Source: Sanderia malayensis | Taxonomy: Eukaryota; Cnidaria; Scyphozoa; Semaeostomeae; Pelagiidae | Length of the DNA: 64,000 nucleotides | Assembly: GCA_013076295.1 (NCBI GenBank) | Contig: RQOL01000519.1 | Span: forward strand, 3,396,782 to 3,460,781 | Reading direction: 5' to 3' | Shown: positions 47,309 through 60,700 of the stretch, piece after piece | Layout of the letters: each line of letters starts with the position of its first letter | How positions within the stretch are numbered: the first letter of the stretch is position 1 | Notes under the pieces: generated by a model | The model's input: only the letters and a program-made list of their open reading frames with translations | Told to the model about the DNA's origin: nothing | Databases searched by the model: none | Made by a program: the position numbers and the translations under genes

Positions 47309-48008
47309 ATGCCTGGCAGAGAGGAAGAATTCCAGAGGGACGTGGCTCCATTGCAAGCAGAAATAGCAAAGTTACCTAACAAAGCCTTCATAGAAGAGAC
47401 CCTGGAGAAAGCCACGAGAAAAATCGAAGAAAGGTTTGAAGAGAAACTTGAAGGAGAACGAGTAAAGATCAAATCCCTAAAAGAACGCATTGAAATCCTT
47501 GAAAGCAATTGGGTTCTCATGGAAAAACTTGAAGCGAAGCTCGAAGAAACTGAGCAGTACAGCAGACGCACCTGTTTAAGGTTTGACAATATTGAGTTAC
47601 CTGAAAATGGCGGAAAGAAGACTGCATGGTGAAAATTGGAAAGATTCTCGAGGATTTGGACTGTGGCGTTGGATTATACTCGGTGGATAGAGCACACAGA
47701 ATTGGACCAATTCGGACGGGTAATAATGGAGAAGAAAGACAACAACTAATTGCAAAGTTCAAATCATTCGGGATCGCACAAAGGTTTATCGAAGCAGGAA
47801 GAAGCTCCAAACGGTTCGTATAAGATTGGATTTAACCAAGAATAGGCTAACGAAGTTAGGTAAGGCAAACATCCAGGTAAAAAACAATCGCGACGTGGAA
47901 TTTGTTTTTGCAGACATAAACTGCCATTTGACAGCCAAAGTGAAAAATGGAAATTTTATTTTCTTTGACTCAGTCGAGAAACTACAAAACATATTAGATG
48001 ATTTATAA
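47309..48008 (+). pseudogene. LINE ORF1 (coiled coil and RRM-like), frameshifted
   Basis: 47309-47632 encodes a Glu/Lys-rich coiled coil ending in ETEQYSRRTCLRFDNIELPE, the conserved start of the RNA-binding part of CR1/L1-type ORF1 proteins. 47626-47823 continues in another frame (DRAHRIGPIRTGN, LIAKFKSFGIAQRF). 47826-48008 closes it with DLTKNRLTKLGKANI, then VEFVFADINCHLTAKV and a stop. Two small shifts break what was one protein of about 230 residues, an RNA chaperone that coats LINE RNA. Confidence 0.8.
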
Positions 48009-49123
48009 TTTAACTACCTATTTTAGGAAGAGCGGGTTATCTTTCTGTACCATATTATGGTGACCCTGGCTAGCTCCATTAACATTTTCATGTGATTATA
48101 ATAATTTCTTCAAGGTCAGAGTGACACCATCTGTGTGCTAGGGAAAGATTATATTTGCTCTTCCCTCTTGTTGAGTTAGTATCGTAAAATAAAATGTATG
48201 GTTTCGTTTGTTGCCAAGGCAATCATTGAGATAAATTTTCTTTGATACAAGTTTTTCTTCTTTCATGGAAAGATAAATTTTTCTGGTAAAAATGTACTCA
48301 ATTATTTTATCAAAGCCAAATTTTGTTTACAACCCTGAAACTTAACCTGTGGTTGCCATGTCACAAACGGAATTATGTTTGTAGTTAATGCTCTAGGGAA
48401 CCTCTTCTTTTCCGAGCTCTTTTCTTGATAATTTTCCATCTGCTGAAAATGAAAATTTGAAACCCCTTTGGCTCGTCAAAACGTTATCAAAAATTTCCCA
48501 AAAAACCTTTAACTTCATGCATGGCTTCAAAATGCCAAAAATTATTCTGTTGAAAGCGTTGCTTTCTTTTATGTTTTTCAAAGATTTTTTACGTTCTTTC
48601 GATTCGTTATTTTATTCCTATTCCCCATGCAATCGCTGCTGCAACACTCTCAATGCTAAACCTCACCTGCCTTTGCGCTTGACTGAAGAGGTCTTTTCAA
48701 TCGTCAAATGCCCATAGGAACTGAACAGTGGCGTGCAGAAATCGAAATTAATCACAAAATGATTTTGAAAAGGCTGCGCGTTGGCTTCTCTTCCATCAAT
48801 TTGTCTAACTTTTTGCTCTGTTATTTTGCCTGGTTGTCCCACACCATGACATTGTTTATAATAAAATCTCTACTCTCCGTGCTGGCTGCATCGTTCTTGT
48901 TAATCATTTGTCAATTGGTGCTATTTTCAGAACTCTTTTCGCCTATGACCCTAACAAGTCTACAAAATCAGAAACTCTTTCTGGTAGTTGAAAATTACGG
49001 ACTGCAGTAGTGGGGACGATCTGTTCCGTAACTGTGTTTACTCCTGATGCTCCAGCCCATACTGTAAGACTCTTTTCTAGTGTTAAAATCCATCGGGTAC
49101 ACTTGTTAGCAAAATTCTATTGA
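48009..49123 (+). other. spacer between LINE ORF1 and ORF2
   Basis: This 1.1-kb spacer has hydrophobic open frames (48457-48717 and 48708-49010, the latter with LFIIKSLLSVLAASFLLIIC) but no domain I can name. It may be remnants of the ORF2 N-terminal region. Confidence 0.4.
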
Positions 49124-49210
49124 ATGCTATACGCGTTATTGATCAGCAGTTACCTAGAATGCATCTGTTATAGACAACACCAACCCTTAGACTTCCTTTT
49201 ACTTTCTGGA

Positions 49211-49234
49211 GACATTGAAACAAATCCAGGGCCA
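49211..49234 (+). other. 2A-like ribosome-skipping motif
   Basis: The frame encodes LLLSGDIETNPGP, matching the D-(V/I)-E-x-N-P-G-P consensus with the usual LLxSG lead. It would release a 36-residue N-terminal peptide from the ORF2 protein. Such motifs are known at the start of ORF2 in CR1-group LINEs. Activity here is not shown, and the element is dead. Confidence 0.8.
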
Positions 49235-49424
49235 CGAGTTGGAAATTTTCTGAAATTCTTTCATTGGAATCTAAATAGTATATGTGCTAGAGGGGGTATA
49301 AAAATCCCCTTGATTGAAGCATACAATTCTGTCCATCATTTTGACGTGATAGCTTTTTCTGAGACTATGCTTGATAACACAATAAGCGAAGAAGACATTA
49401 TGATAGAAGGATTTAGCAAAGAAA

Positions 49425-49480
49425 TATATCGTATATATATTTCTTATATATATCGTAGATATATTTCTTATATTTTAGGG
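49425..49480. repeat. AT-rich simple-sequence patch in LINE ORF2
   Basis: Degenerate TATATATTTCTTATATATATC-type units replace endonuclease codons and shift the frame. Confidence 0.75.
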
Positions 49481-51753
49481 AGGGTCTTGCTAACAAGCGT
49501 AGGAAGAACCTTGAAATTCTGCAAGAGTTGGTTGTGGCGGAGATAACTATTTCGCGTAAAAAATTATTCTTGTTGCGGTTTTTTGAAGCCCCAGTCAAAA
49601 CAGCGAACAGTTTGAAAACTTTATCTCTCGATTACAAGTTATAATTTCTCGTATGCAAGCAGAAGGACCTCATGCTATTATAATAACAGGGGACATGAAC
49701 TGTAGATTCTCCCAGTGGTGGGCAGAGACTTAGAGAATCCAGAAGGTTCTGCGCTTGATGAGTTAATTGAAACAAATAACTTATGTCAACTTATAGATGA
49801 ACCTACTAATATAAGGGGTAGAGTATGTCCTGTATCGATCTTATTATTACAGATCAGCCAATCTTTTTGTGGATTCTGGGGTGCACCCTTCTTTGGATGA
49901 ACACTGTGAGCATCAGTTAATTTATGGTAAACTAAATATCTCAGTGCCATATGCAACCCCTTTTTAGAGAAAAGTTTGGACTACTCAAAAGCAAACATTA
50001 GAAATATTAGGGACACAATTATTTCGACGGATTGGAATTCAAAACTGAGTCATCACAATCCGGAGGACATGTCCAATATCTTTACAAAAAATCTATTAAC
50101 GATAATTACTGACAACATCCCAAACCAAGTTATCAAATGTAGCAATAAGGACCCACAATGGATATCAAGGGAAATTAAGACAGTGATAAAGCGTAAACAT
50201 AGAGTGTATAAAAATTTTCGCTGCGTGGTAGGAGACAGCAAGACTTAGATTTAGTGAAGGAAACTCAATATAAGGTATCTAAAATGGTCCAAAAGGCGAA
50301 AGAAGACTATTACTTTTCGATTGGTCGCAAATTATCTGATCCTAGTATTGGCATTAAGGCATACTGGTCAACGTTAAACAGATTAATAAGTGGAAAGAAA
50401 TCTTTGAACATCCTCCTTTGCTGGAAAATGGGACCTTTATTACTAACCTCTGAATAAAGCCAATATACTAAATGACCACTTCGCTGAGCAGTGCTCTATA
50501 ATTGCAACTGGTAGCACCCTGCCTCCTGTCCAATCGAGACTCGTGTCTTCTCTCCAAAATTTAGATATCAACAGGGTACTTAAGCTGCTTCGAGCGTTGG
50601 ACACAAATAAGGCTCATGGTTGTGATGATGTTTCTATTGCTATGATAAAATGATGCGACTCATCAATCGTTGAACCTTTATGCATGATCTATGAAAAATA
50701 TCTGGAGGCGGGTGTTTACCCTTCTATTTGGAAACGAGCAAATATTATTGCTGTGCATAAAAAGAACAGCAGGCAATGCAAAAAGAATTACCGACCAATC
50801 TCACTTCTGCCAATATTTGGCAAAATCTTTGAAAAGATTATTTTGATTCTGTTTATCGACATCTTTGTGATAATGATATTTTAAGGCCTCTCCAATCTGG
50901 TTTTCACCCTGGCGACTCGACAGTTAACCAACTGCTATCAATAACACACAAAATATATACAGCCTTTGAGGAGGTAGCGACTAAGGAAACTCAAGCAGTT
51001 TTTCTTGATTTGTCCAAAGCATTCGATAGAGTATGGCATGAGAGACTAATGCACAAACTTGAATGTTACGGGATTTCAGGTAATATTTTTTCCCTCCTTT
51101 CGGAATTTCTTGCTAACCGCGAACCACGAGTAGTCTTGAATGGAAAAATTTCTGCGTGGAGAAGGATATCTGCAGGAGTACCGCAAGGCTCTGTCTTAGG
51201 CCCTTTGTTTTTCTTGTCAACATTAATGACCTTGTTGAAAACTTGGAACGTGACGCGAGACTCTTTGCAGAAGATACTTCTCTCTTTTCTGTTGTCCGAA
51301 ATATAGCTAAAAGTACTGATGAGCTAAATAGGGACTTAGAAAGGGTGAGATTGTTGGCATGGCAATGGAAAATAAATAATGCAGAAAAGACTGAAGAAGT
51401 TGTTTTTTCTACCGAGAGTAAAAAGCCTAACCAGCCAACTCTAATGCTGCGAGGAGAAGAAGTGGTTAGAAAAAGGAACATAAGCACCTGGTATGTTCTT
51501 GAAGGAAACGTTGAATTTCCAAAGCAACGTTAAGGAAGCAATTCTGAAAGCAAGGAGGGGTATTGGGTTGATTCGTTACCTTTCTAAATACGTTACAAGG
51601 CATGTGTTGGATCATATTTATAAGCTCTTTGTGAGACCCCATTTAGACTACGGTGATATTGTATATCATAAGTACGATCCAGAAAGAAAACTGGATATCA
51701 CGAAAAGCTTGGAGCAAACGCAATATTCTGCAGCACTAGCTGTAACAGGGGTC

Positions 51754-54700
51754 TAAATACTGGTAAAACTGACTGATTGAAATACACAATTGTTACTTTT
51801 TTTCCGTGATATTTACATTCATTCTCACAATTTAGACATGAATCCCCGTAAACACAAGTGAAACTGACTGATTGAAACACAATACACCTTTTTTACTTGG
51901 ATTCCATGATATTAGTATTCATTCCCACAACTTACACACGAATTCACGTAAATACAGGTAAAACTGACTGATTGAAATACACCTCTCTTACCTGTTTTCC
52001 GTGATAGTGACATTCATTCCCACAATTTACACACGACTTGACGTAAATACGGGTAAAACTGATTGATTGAAATACACATTTTTTACTTTTTTTCCGTGAT
52101 GTTAACATTAATTCCCACAATTAACACATGAATTGGTGTAAATACTGGTAAAACTGACTGATTGAAATACACCTCTCTTACCTGTTTTCCGTGATAGTGA
52201 CATTCATTCCCACAATTTACACACGACTTGACGTAAATACGGGTAAAACTGATTGATTGAAATACACATTTATTACTTTTTTCCCGTGATGTTAACATTA
52301 ATTCCCACAATTAACACATGAATTAGTGTAAATACTGGTAAAACTGACTGATTGAAATACACCTTTTTTACTTGTTTTCAATGATATTAGCAGTCCTTCC
52401 CACAAGTACACATGAATTGACAGAAATAAAGTTAAACTGACTGATTGAATTACACTTTGTTTACTTGCTTTCGGTGATATTACATTGATTCTGACAATTA
52501 CACATGAATCCACGTAAATACAGTTAAAAATGACTGATCAAAATACACCTTTTACTTGTTTTACGTGATGTTGACAATCATCCCGCAATTTACACATGAA
52601 TCCACGTAAATACAGGTAAAACTGACTGATTGAAATACATATTCCTACTTGTTTTCAGTGATATTAGCAGTCCTTCAACAACTTACACCTGAATTGACCA
52701 GAAATACAAGTAAAACTGACTGATGAACTACACTTTTTTTTACTTGTTTTCCGTGATAATAAAATTGATTGCCACAATTTACACATGAATCTACGTAAAA
52801 ACGAGTAAAACTGACTGACTGAAATACACTTTTTTTTCTTGTTTTCCGTGATAGTAGTATTCAATGCCACAATTTACAAATGAATCAACGTAAATGCAGG
52901 TAAAACTGACTTATTGAAATACACTATTTTATATGTTTGCGTGATGTTGACATTGATTCCCACAATTCAAACATGAATAGAGGTTAAATACTGATAAAAT
53001 TGACTGATTGAATTGCACAGTTGTTAATTTTTGCCATATTTACATTCATTCTCACAATTTACACATGAATCCACAAAAATACAGCTAAAACGCTTGAATT
53101 GAAATACACCTTTTTTACTCTTTTTCAGTGATATTAGCATTCCATCCAACAATTTACACATTAATTGACAGAGATACAGGTAAAACTAAATGATCGAAAT
53201 ACACTTTTTTTACCTGTTTTCCGCAATATTAGCATTCATTCACACAATTTACACATGAATCCACGTAAATACAGGTAAAACTGACTGCTTTAAGTGCACT
53301 TTTTCTGCTTGCTTTCCGTGATAATAACATTCATTCCCACAATATACACATGAATCTACGTACATACAGTTAAGAATGACTGATCAAAATACACTTTTTA
53401 CTTGTTTTACGTGATATTGACATTCATTCCACAATTACACATGAAAAGAGGTAAATACAGTTAAAACTCACTGATTGGAATACACCTCTTTTACCTGTTT
53501 TCCGTGATATTGACATTCATTCCCACAATTTAGACACGAATTCACGTAAATACGGGTAAAACTGATTGATTGAAATACACCTTTTTTACTTTGTTTCCCT
53601 GATGTTAACATTAATTCCCACAATTAAAACATGAATTGGTGTAAATACTGGTAAAACTGACTGATTGAAATACACAGTTGTTACTTTTTCCGTGATACTT
53701 TCATTCTTTCTCACAATTTACACATGAACGCTCAAAAATACAGATAAAATTACTTTGAAATACACTCTCCTACTTGTTTTTCGTGATATTAACCTTCATT
53801 CCCACAATTGACACATGAATCCACGAAAATACGGATAAAACTGACCAATTGAAATACATGTTTTTTACTTGTTTTCCGTGATATTAGCAGTCCTTCCCAC
53901 AACTTACAAATGAATAGAGGTAGATACAGGTAAAACGGAGTTATTCAAATACACATTTTTACTTGTTTTACGTGATGTTGACATTCATTCCCACAATTTA
54001 CACACGAACAGAGGTAAATACTGGTAAGACTGACTGATTGAAATACACAGTTGTTACTTTTTTACAGTGATATTGGCCGTCCTTCCCCAAAGTTTCACAT
54101 GAATTGACAGAAATACAAGTAAAACTGACTGATTGAAATACACTTTTTTTTCTTATTTTCCGTGATAGTAGTATTCAATGCCACAATTTACAAATGAATC
54201 CACCTAAATGCAGGTAAAACTGACTTATTGAAATACACTTTTTTATATGTTTTGCGTGATGTTGACATTCATTCCCACAATTCAAACATGAATAGAGGTA
54301 AATACTGATAAAATTGACTGATTGAATTGCACAGTTGTTAATTTTTTTTGCCATATTTACATTCATTTTCACAATTTACACATGAATCCACAAAAATACA
54401 GCTAACACGGTTGAATTGAAGTACACCTTTTTTACTCTTCCTCAGTGATATTAGCATTCCATCCAACAATTTACACATTTATTGACAGAGATACAGGTAA
54501 AACTAAATGATCGAAATACACTTTTTTTTACCTGTTTTCCGCAATATTAGCATTCATTCACACAATTTACACATGAATCCACGTAAATACAGGTAAAACT
54601 GACTGCTTTAAATGCACTTTTTCTGCTTGCTTTCCGTGATAATAACATTCATTCCCACAATATACACATGAATCTACGTACATACAGTTAAGAATGACTG

Positions 54701-57700
54701 ATCAAAATACACCTTTTTACTTGTTTTACGTGATATTGACATTCATTCCCACAATTTACACATGAAAAGAGGCAAATACAGTTAAAACTCACTGATTGGA
54801 ATACACCTCTTTTACCTGTTTTCCGTGATATTGACATTCATTCCCACAATTTATACACGAATTCACGTAAATACGGGTAAAACTGATTGATTGAAATACA
54901 CCTTTTTTACTTTGTTTCCCTGATGTTAACATTAATTCCCACAATTAAAACATGAATTGGTGTAAATACTGGTAAAACTGACTGATTGAAATACACAGTT
55001 GTTACTTTTTTCCGTGATACTTTCATTCTTTCTCACAATTTACACATGAATGCGCAAAAATACAGATAAAATTGACTTATTGAAATAGACCTCTCCTACT
55101 TGTTTTTCGTGATATTAACCTTCATTCCCACAATTGACACATGAATCCACGAAAATACGGATAAAACTGACCAATTGAAATACATGTTTTTTACTTGTTT
55201 TCCGTGATATTAGCAGTCCTTCCCACAACTTACAAATGAATAGAGGTAGATACAGGTAAAACGGAGTTATTCAAATACACCTTTTTACTTGTTTTACGTG
55301 ATGTTGACATTCATTCCCACAATTTACACACGAACAGAGGTAAATACTGGTAAGACTGACTGATTGAAATACACAGTTGTTACTTTTTTACAGTGATATT
55401 GGCCGTCCTTCCCCAAAGTTTCACATGAATTGACAGAAATACAAGTAAAACTGACTGATTGAAATACACTTTTTTTTCTTATTTTCCGTGATAGTAGTAT
55501 TCAATGCCACAATTTACAAATGAATCCACGTAAATGCAGGTAAAACTGACTTATTGAAATACACTTTTTTATATGTTTTGCGTGATGTTGACATTCATTC
55601 CCACAATTCAAACATGAATAGAGGTAAATACTGATAAAATTGACTGATTGAATTGCACAGTTGTTAATTTTTTTGCCATATTTACATTCATTTTCACAAT
55701 TTACACATGAATCCACAAAAATACAGCTAAAACGATTGAATTGAAATTCACCTTTTTACTCTTTTTCAGTGATATTAGCATTCCATTCCACGATTTACAC
55801 AGTAATTGACAGAGATACAGGTAAAAATAAATCATCGAAATACACTTTTTTGCCAGTTTTCCGTAATATTAGCATTCATTCCCACAGTTTATACATGAAC
55901 CCACGTAAATACAGTTAAACATGACTGATCAAAAATACACTTTTTTTTACTTGTTTTCCGTGATATTAGCATTCATTCCCACAATTCACACATGAATCCA
56001 CGTAAATTTAACTGATTGAAATACACCTTTTTTACTTGTTTCCCGTGATACTAACATTCATTCCCAGAATTTACACAAGAATCCACATAAATACAGTTAA
56101 AAATGACTGATCAAAAAACACTTTTTTTACTTGTTTTCAGTGATATTAGCAGTCCTTCCACAACTTACACCTGAATTGAGAGAATAAAGTAACACTGACT
56201 GATTGAATTACACTTTTTTTACTTGTTTTCCGTGATAATAGCATTCATTCCACAATTTACACATGAATCTACGTAAAAACGAGTAAAATTGACTGCTTGA
56301 TTTACATCTTTTTCACTTGTAACCCGTTATATGAACATTCATTCCCACAAATTACACATGAATCCACATAAATTTAACTGATTGAAATACACCTTTTTTA
56401 CTTGTTTTCCGTGATATTAACATTAATTCCTACAATTTACACATGAATCCACATAAATATAGTTAAAAACGACTGATTAAAATACACTTTTTTTACTTGT
56501 TTTAAGTCATGTTGACATTCATTCCCACAAATTACACATGAATAAAGGTAAATAAAACATTCATTCTCACAATTTACACATGAATCCACAAATATACAGG
56601 TAAAAATGACTTATTAAAATACCCCTCTTTTACTTGTTTTCGTGATATTAACCTTCATTCCCACAATTGACACATGAATCCGCGAAAATACGGATAAAAC
56701 TGACCAATTGAAATACATGTTTTTTACTTGTTTTCCGTGATATTAGCAGTCCTTCCCAGAACTTACAAATGAATAGAGGTAGATACAGGTAAAACTGAGT
56801 TATTCAAATACACCTTTTTACTTGTTTTACGTGATGTTGACATTCATTCCCACAATTTACACACGAATAGAGGTAAATACTTGTAAGACTGACTGATTGA
56901 AATACACAGTTGTTACTTTTTTACAGTGATATTGGCCGTCCTTCCCCAAAGTTGCACATGAATTGACAGAAATACAAGTAAAACTGATTGATTGAAATAC
57001 ACTTTTTTGTCTTGTTTTCCGTGATAGTAGTATTCAATGCCACAATTTACAAATGAATCAACGTAAATGCAGGTAAAACTGACTTATTGAAATACACTTT
57101 TTTATGTTTTGCGTGATGTTGACATTCATTCCCACAATTCAAACATGAATAGAGGTAAATACTGATAAAATTGACTGATTGAATTGCACAGTTGTTAATT
57201 TTTTTTGCCATATTTACATTCATTCTCACAATTTACACATGAATCCACAAATATACAGCTAAAACGGTTGAATTGAAATTCACCCTTTTACTCTTTTTCA
57301 GTGATATTAGCATTCCATCCCACGATTTACACAGTAATTGAGAGAGATACAGGTAAAACTAAATCATCGAAATACACTTTTTTTGCCTGTTTTCCGTAAC
57401 ATTAGCATTCATTGCCACAGTTTATACATGAATCGACGTAAATACAGTTAAACATGACTGATCAAAATACACTTTTTTTACTTGTTTTCCGTGATATTAG
57501 CATTCACTCCCACAATTCACACATGAATCCACGTAAATTTAACTGATTGAAATACACCTTTTTTACTTGTTTCCCGTGATATTAACATTCATTCCCACAA
57601 TTTACACAAGAATCCACATAAATACACAGTTAAAAATGACTGATCAAAAAACAGTTTTTTTACTTGTTTTCCGTGATAATAGCATTCATTCCCACAATTT

Positions 57701-60700
57701 ACACATGAATCTACGTAAAAACGAGTAAAAGTGACTGCTTGATTTACATCTTTTTCACTTGTAACCCGTTATATGAACATTCACTCCCACAAATTATACA
57801 TGAATTCACGTAAATAAAGTTAAAAAAGACTGATTAAAATACACCTTTTATAGTTGTTTTAAGTGATGTTGACATTCATTTTCACATTTTACATATGAAT
57901 GCACAAAAATACAGGTAGGACTGACTGATTGAAATACACAGTTGTTACTTTTACAGTGATATTGGCCGTCCTTCCCCAAAGGTTCACATGAATTGAGAGA
58001 AATACAAGTAAAATTGACTGATTGAAATACACTTCTTTTTCTTGTTTCCCGTGATAGTAGTATTCAATCCCACAATTTACAAATGAATCCACGTAAATGC
58101 AGGTAAAACTGACTTATTGAAATACACTTTTTTATATGTTTTGCGTGATGTTGACATTCATTCCCACAATTCAAACATGAATAGAGGTAAATACTGATAA
58201 AATTGACTGATTGAATTGCACAGTTGTTAATTATTTTTGCCATATTTACATTCATTCTCACAATTTACCATGAATCCACAAAAATACAGCTAAAACGGTT
58301 GAATTGAAATTCACCTTTTTACTCTTTTTCAGTGATATTAGCATTCCATTCCACGATTTACACAGTAATTGACAGAGATACAGGTAAAACTAAATCATCG
58401 AAATACACTTTTTTGCCTGTTTTCCGTAGCATTAGCATTCATTCCCACAGTTTATACATGAATCCACGTAAATACAGTTAAACATGACTGATCAAAATAC
58501 ACTTTTTTTTACTTGTTTTCCGTGATATTAGCATTCATTCCCACAATTCACACATGAATCCACGTAAATTCAACTGATTGAAATACACCTTTTTTACTTG
58601 TTTCCCGTGATATTAACATTCATTCCCACAATTTACACAAGAATCCACATAAATACAGTTAAAAATGACTGATCAAAAAACACTTTTTTTACTTGTTTTC
58701 AGTGATATTAGCAGTCCTTCCCACAACTTACACCTGAATTGAGAGAAATACAAGTAACACTGACTGATTGAATTACACTTTTTTTACTTGTTTTCCGTGA
58801 TAATAGCATTCATTCCCACAATTTACACATGAATCTACGTAAAAACGAGTAAAAGTGACTGCTTGATTTACATCTTTTTCACTTGTAACCCGTTATATGA
58901 ACATTCATTCCCACAAATTACACATGAATCCACACAAATTTAACTGATTGAAATACACCTTTTTTACTTGTTTTCCGTGATATAACATTAATTCCTACAA
59001 TTTACACGTGAATCCACATAAATATAGTTAAAAACGACTGATTAAAATACACTTTTTTTACTTGTTTTATGTCATGTTGACATTCATTCCCACAAATTAC
59101 ACATGAATAAAGGTAAATAAAACATTCATTCTCACAATTTACACATGAATCCACAAATATACAGGTAAAAATGACTTATTAAAATACCCCTCTTTTACTT
59201 GTTTTTCGTAACATTAACATTCATTCCCACAATTGACACATGAATCCACGAAAGAACGGATAAAACTGACCAATTGAAATACATCTTTCAACTTGTTTTC
59301 ATTGATATTAGCAGTCCTTCCCACAGCATACACAGCATATTCCCACAATTTACACATGAATCCACGTAAATACAGGTAAACTGACTGATTTAAATGCACT
59401 TTTTCTGCTTGCTTTCCGTGATAATAACATTCATTCCCACAAATACACATGAATCTACGTAAAAACAGTTAAGAACGACTGATCAAAATACACCTTTTTA
59501 CTCGTTTTACGTGATATTGACATTCATTCCCACAATTTACACATGAATGGAGGTAAATACAGTTAAAACTCACTGATTGGAATACCTCTTTTACCTGTTT
59601 TCCGTGATATTGACATTCATTCCCACAATTTAGACACGATGTCACATAATACGTTTAAAACTGATTGATTGAAATACACCTTTTTTACTTGTTTCCCTGA
59701 TGTTAACATTAATTCCCACAATTAAAACATGAATTGTGTGTAAATACTGGTAAAACTGACTGATTGAAATACACATTTGTCACTTTTTTCCGTGATATTT
59801 ACATTCTTTCTCACAATTTACACATGAATCCAGGTAAATTTAGGTAAAATTGAATGATTGAGATACACCTGTTTTACTTGTTTTTTTGATTTTAACATTC
59901 ATTCCCACAATTTACACATGAATTCACGTAAATAAAGTTAAAATGACTGATTAAAACACACCTTTTTTACTTGTTTTAAGTGATGTTGACATTCATTCTC
60001 ACATTTACATATGAATGCACAAAAATACAGGTAAAATTGACTTATTGAAAGACACCTTCTTACTTGTTTTTCGTGATAACATTCATTCCGACAATTGAAA
60101 CAATGAATCCACGAATATACGGATAAAACTGACCAATTGAAATACATTCTTTTACTTGTTTTCCGTGATATTAGCAGTCCTTCCCACAACTTACAAATGA
60201 ATTGACAGAAATGCAAGTAAATCTGCTGATTGAAATACACATTTTACTCGCTTTCCGTGATAGTAGCATTGATTCCCACAATTTACACATGAATAGAGGT
60301 AAATACAGGTAAAACTGAGTTATTCAAATACACCTTTTTACTGTTTTATGTGATGTTGACATTCATTCCCACAATTTACACATGAATAGAGGTAAATAGT
60401 GGTAAGACTGACTGATTGAAATACACAGTTGTTACTTTTTTACAGTGATATTGGCCGTCCTTCCCAAAGTTTCACATGAATTGACAGAAATACAAGTAAA
60501 ACTGATTCATTGAAGTACACTTTTTTGTCTTGTTTTCCGTGATAGTAGTATTCAATCCCACAATTTACAAATGAATCAACGTAAATGCAGGTAAAACTGA
60601 CTTATTGAAATACACTTTTTTATATGTTTTGCGTGATGTTGACATTCATTCCCACAATTCAAACATGAATAGAGGTAAATACTGATAAAATTGACTGATT

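Larger units (their letters stand above)
46453..51753. mobile_element. 5.3-kb insert in the satellite: MITE-like repeat plus LINE
   Basis: Satellite stops after ACACATAAATC near 46452 and restarts at TAAATACTGG, 51754. The insert holds an unassigned left part, an inverted-repeat element at 46553-47188 and a 2A-bearing LINE. The LINE lacks its 3' end: satellite follows directly in the reverse-transcriptase thumb. Confidence 0.8.
49124..51753 (+). pseudogene. LINE ORF2: 2A-like peptide, endonuclease, reverse transcriptase; broken
   Basis: It starts at ATG 49124 and meets a 2A-like motif at residues 30-37. The apurinic endonuclase follows (FFHWNLNSICARGG, FDVIAFSETMLDN). An AT-rich simple-sequence patch (about 49425-49480) replaces part of that domain. 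Its end reappears at about 49590-49720 (GPHAIIITGDMNCRFSQWW). Reverse transcriptase remains in several frames: NYRPISLLPIFGKIFEKII, motif A FLDLSKAFDRVWHE, AGVPQGSVLGPL, motif C LFAEDTSLF (Glu for the first Asp) and the thumb ending QYSAALAVTG. It is then cut by satellite. Many stops and shifts; long dead. Confidence 0.82.

Noticed and set aside
48457..49010. Hydrophobic frames between LINE ORF1 and ORF2 as a third LINE protein
   Set aside because: They overlap in different frames with no conserved motif; more likely spacer or decayed sequence.
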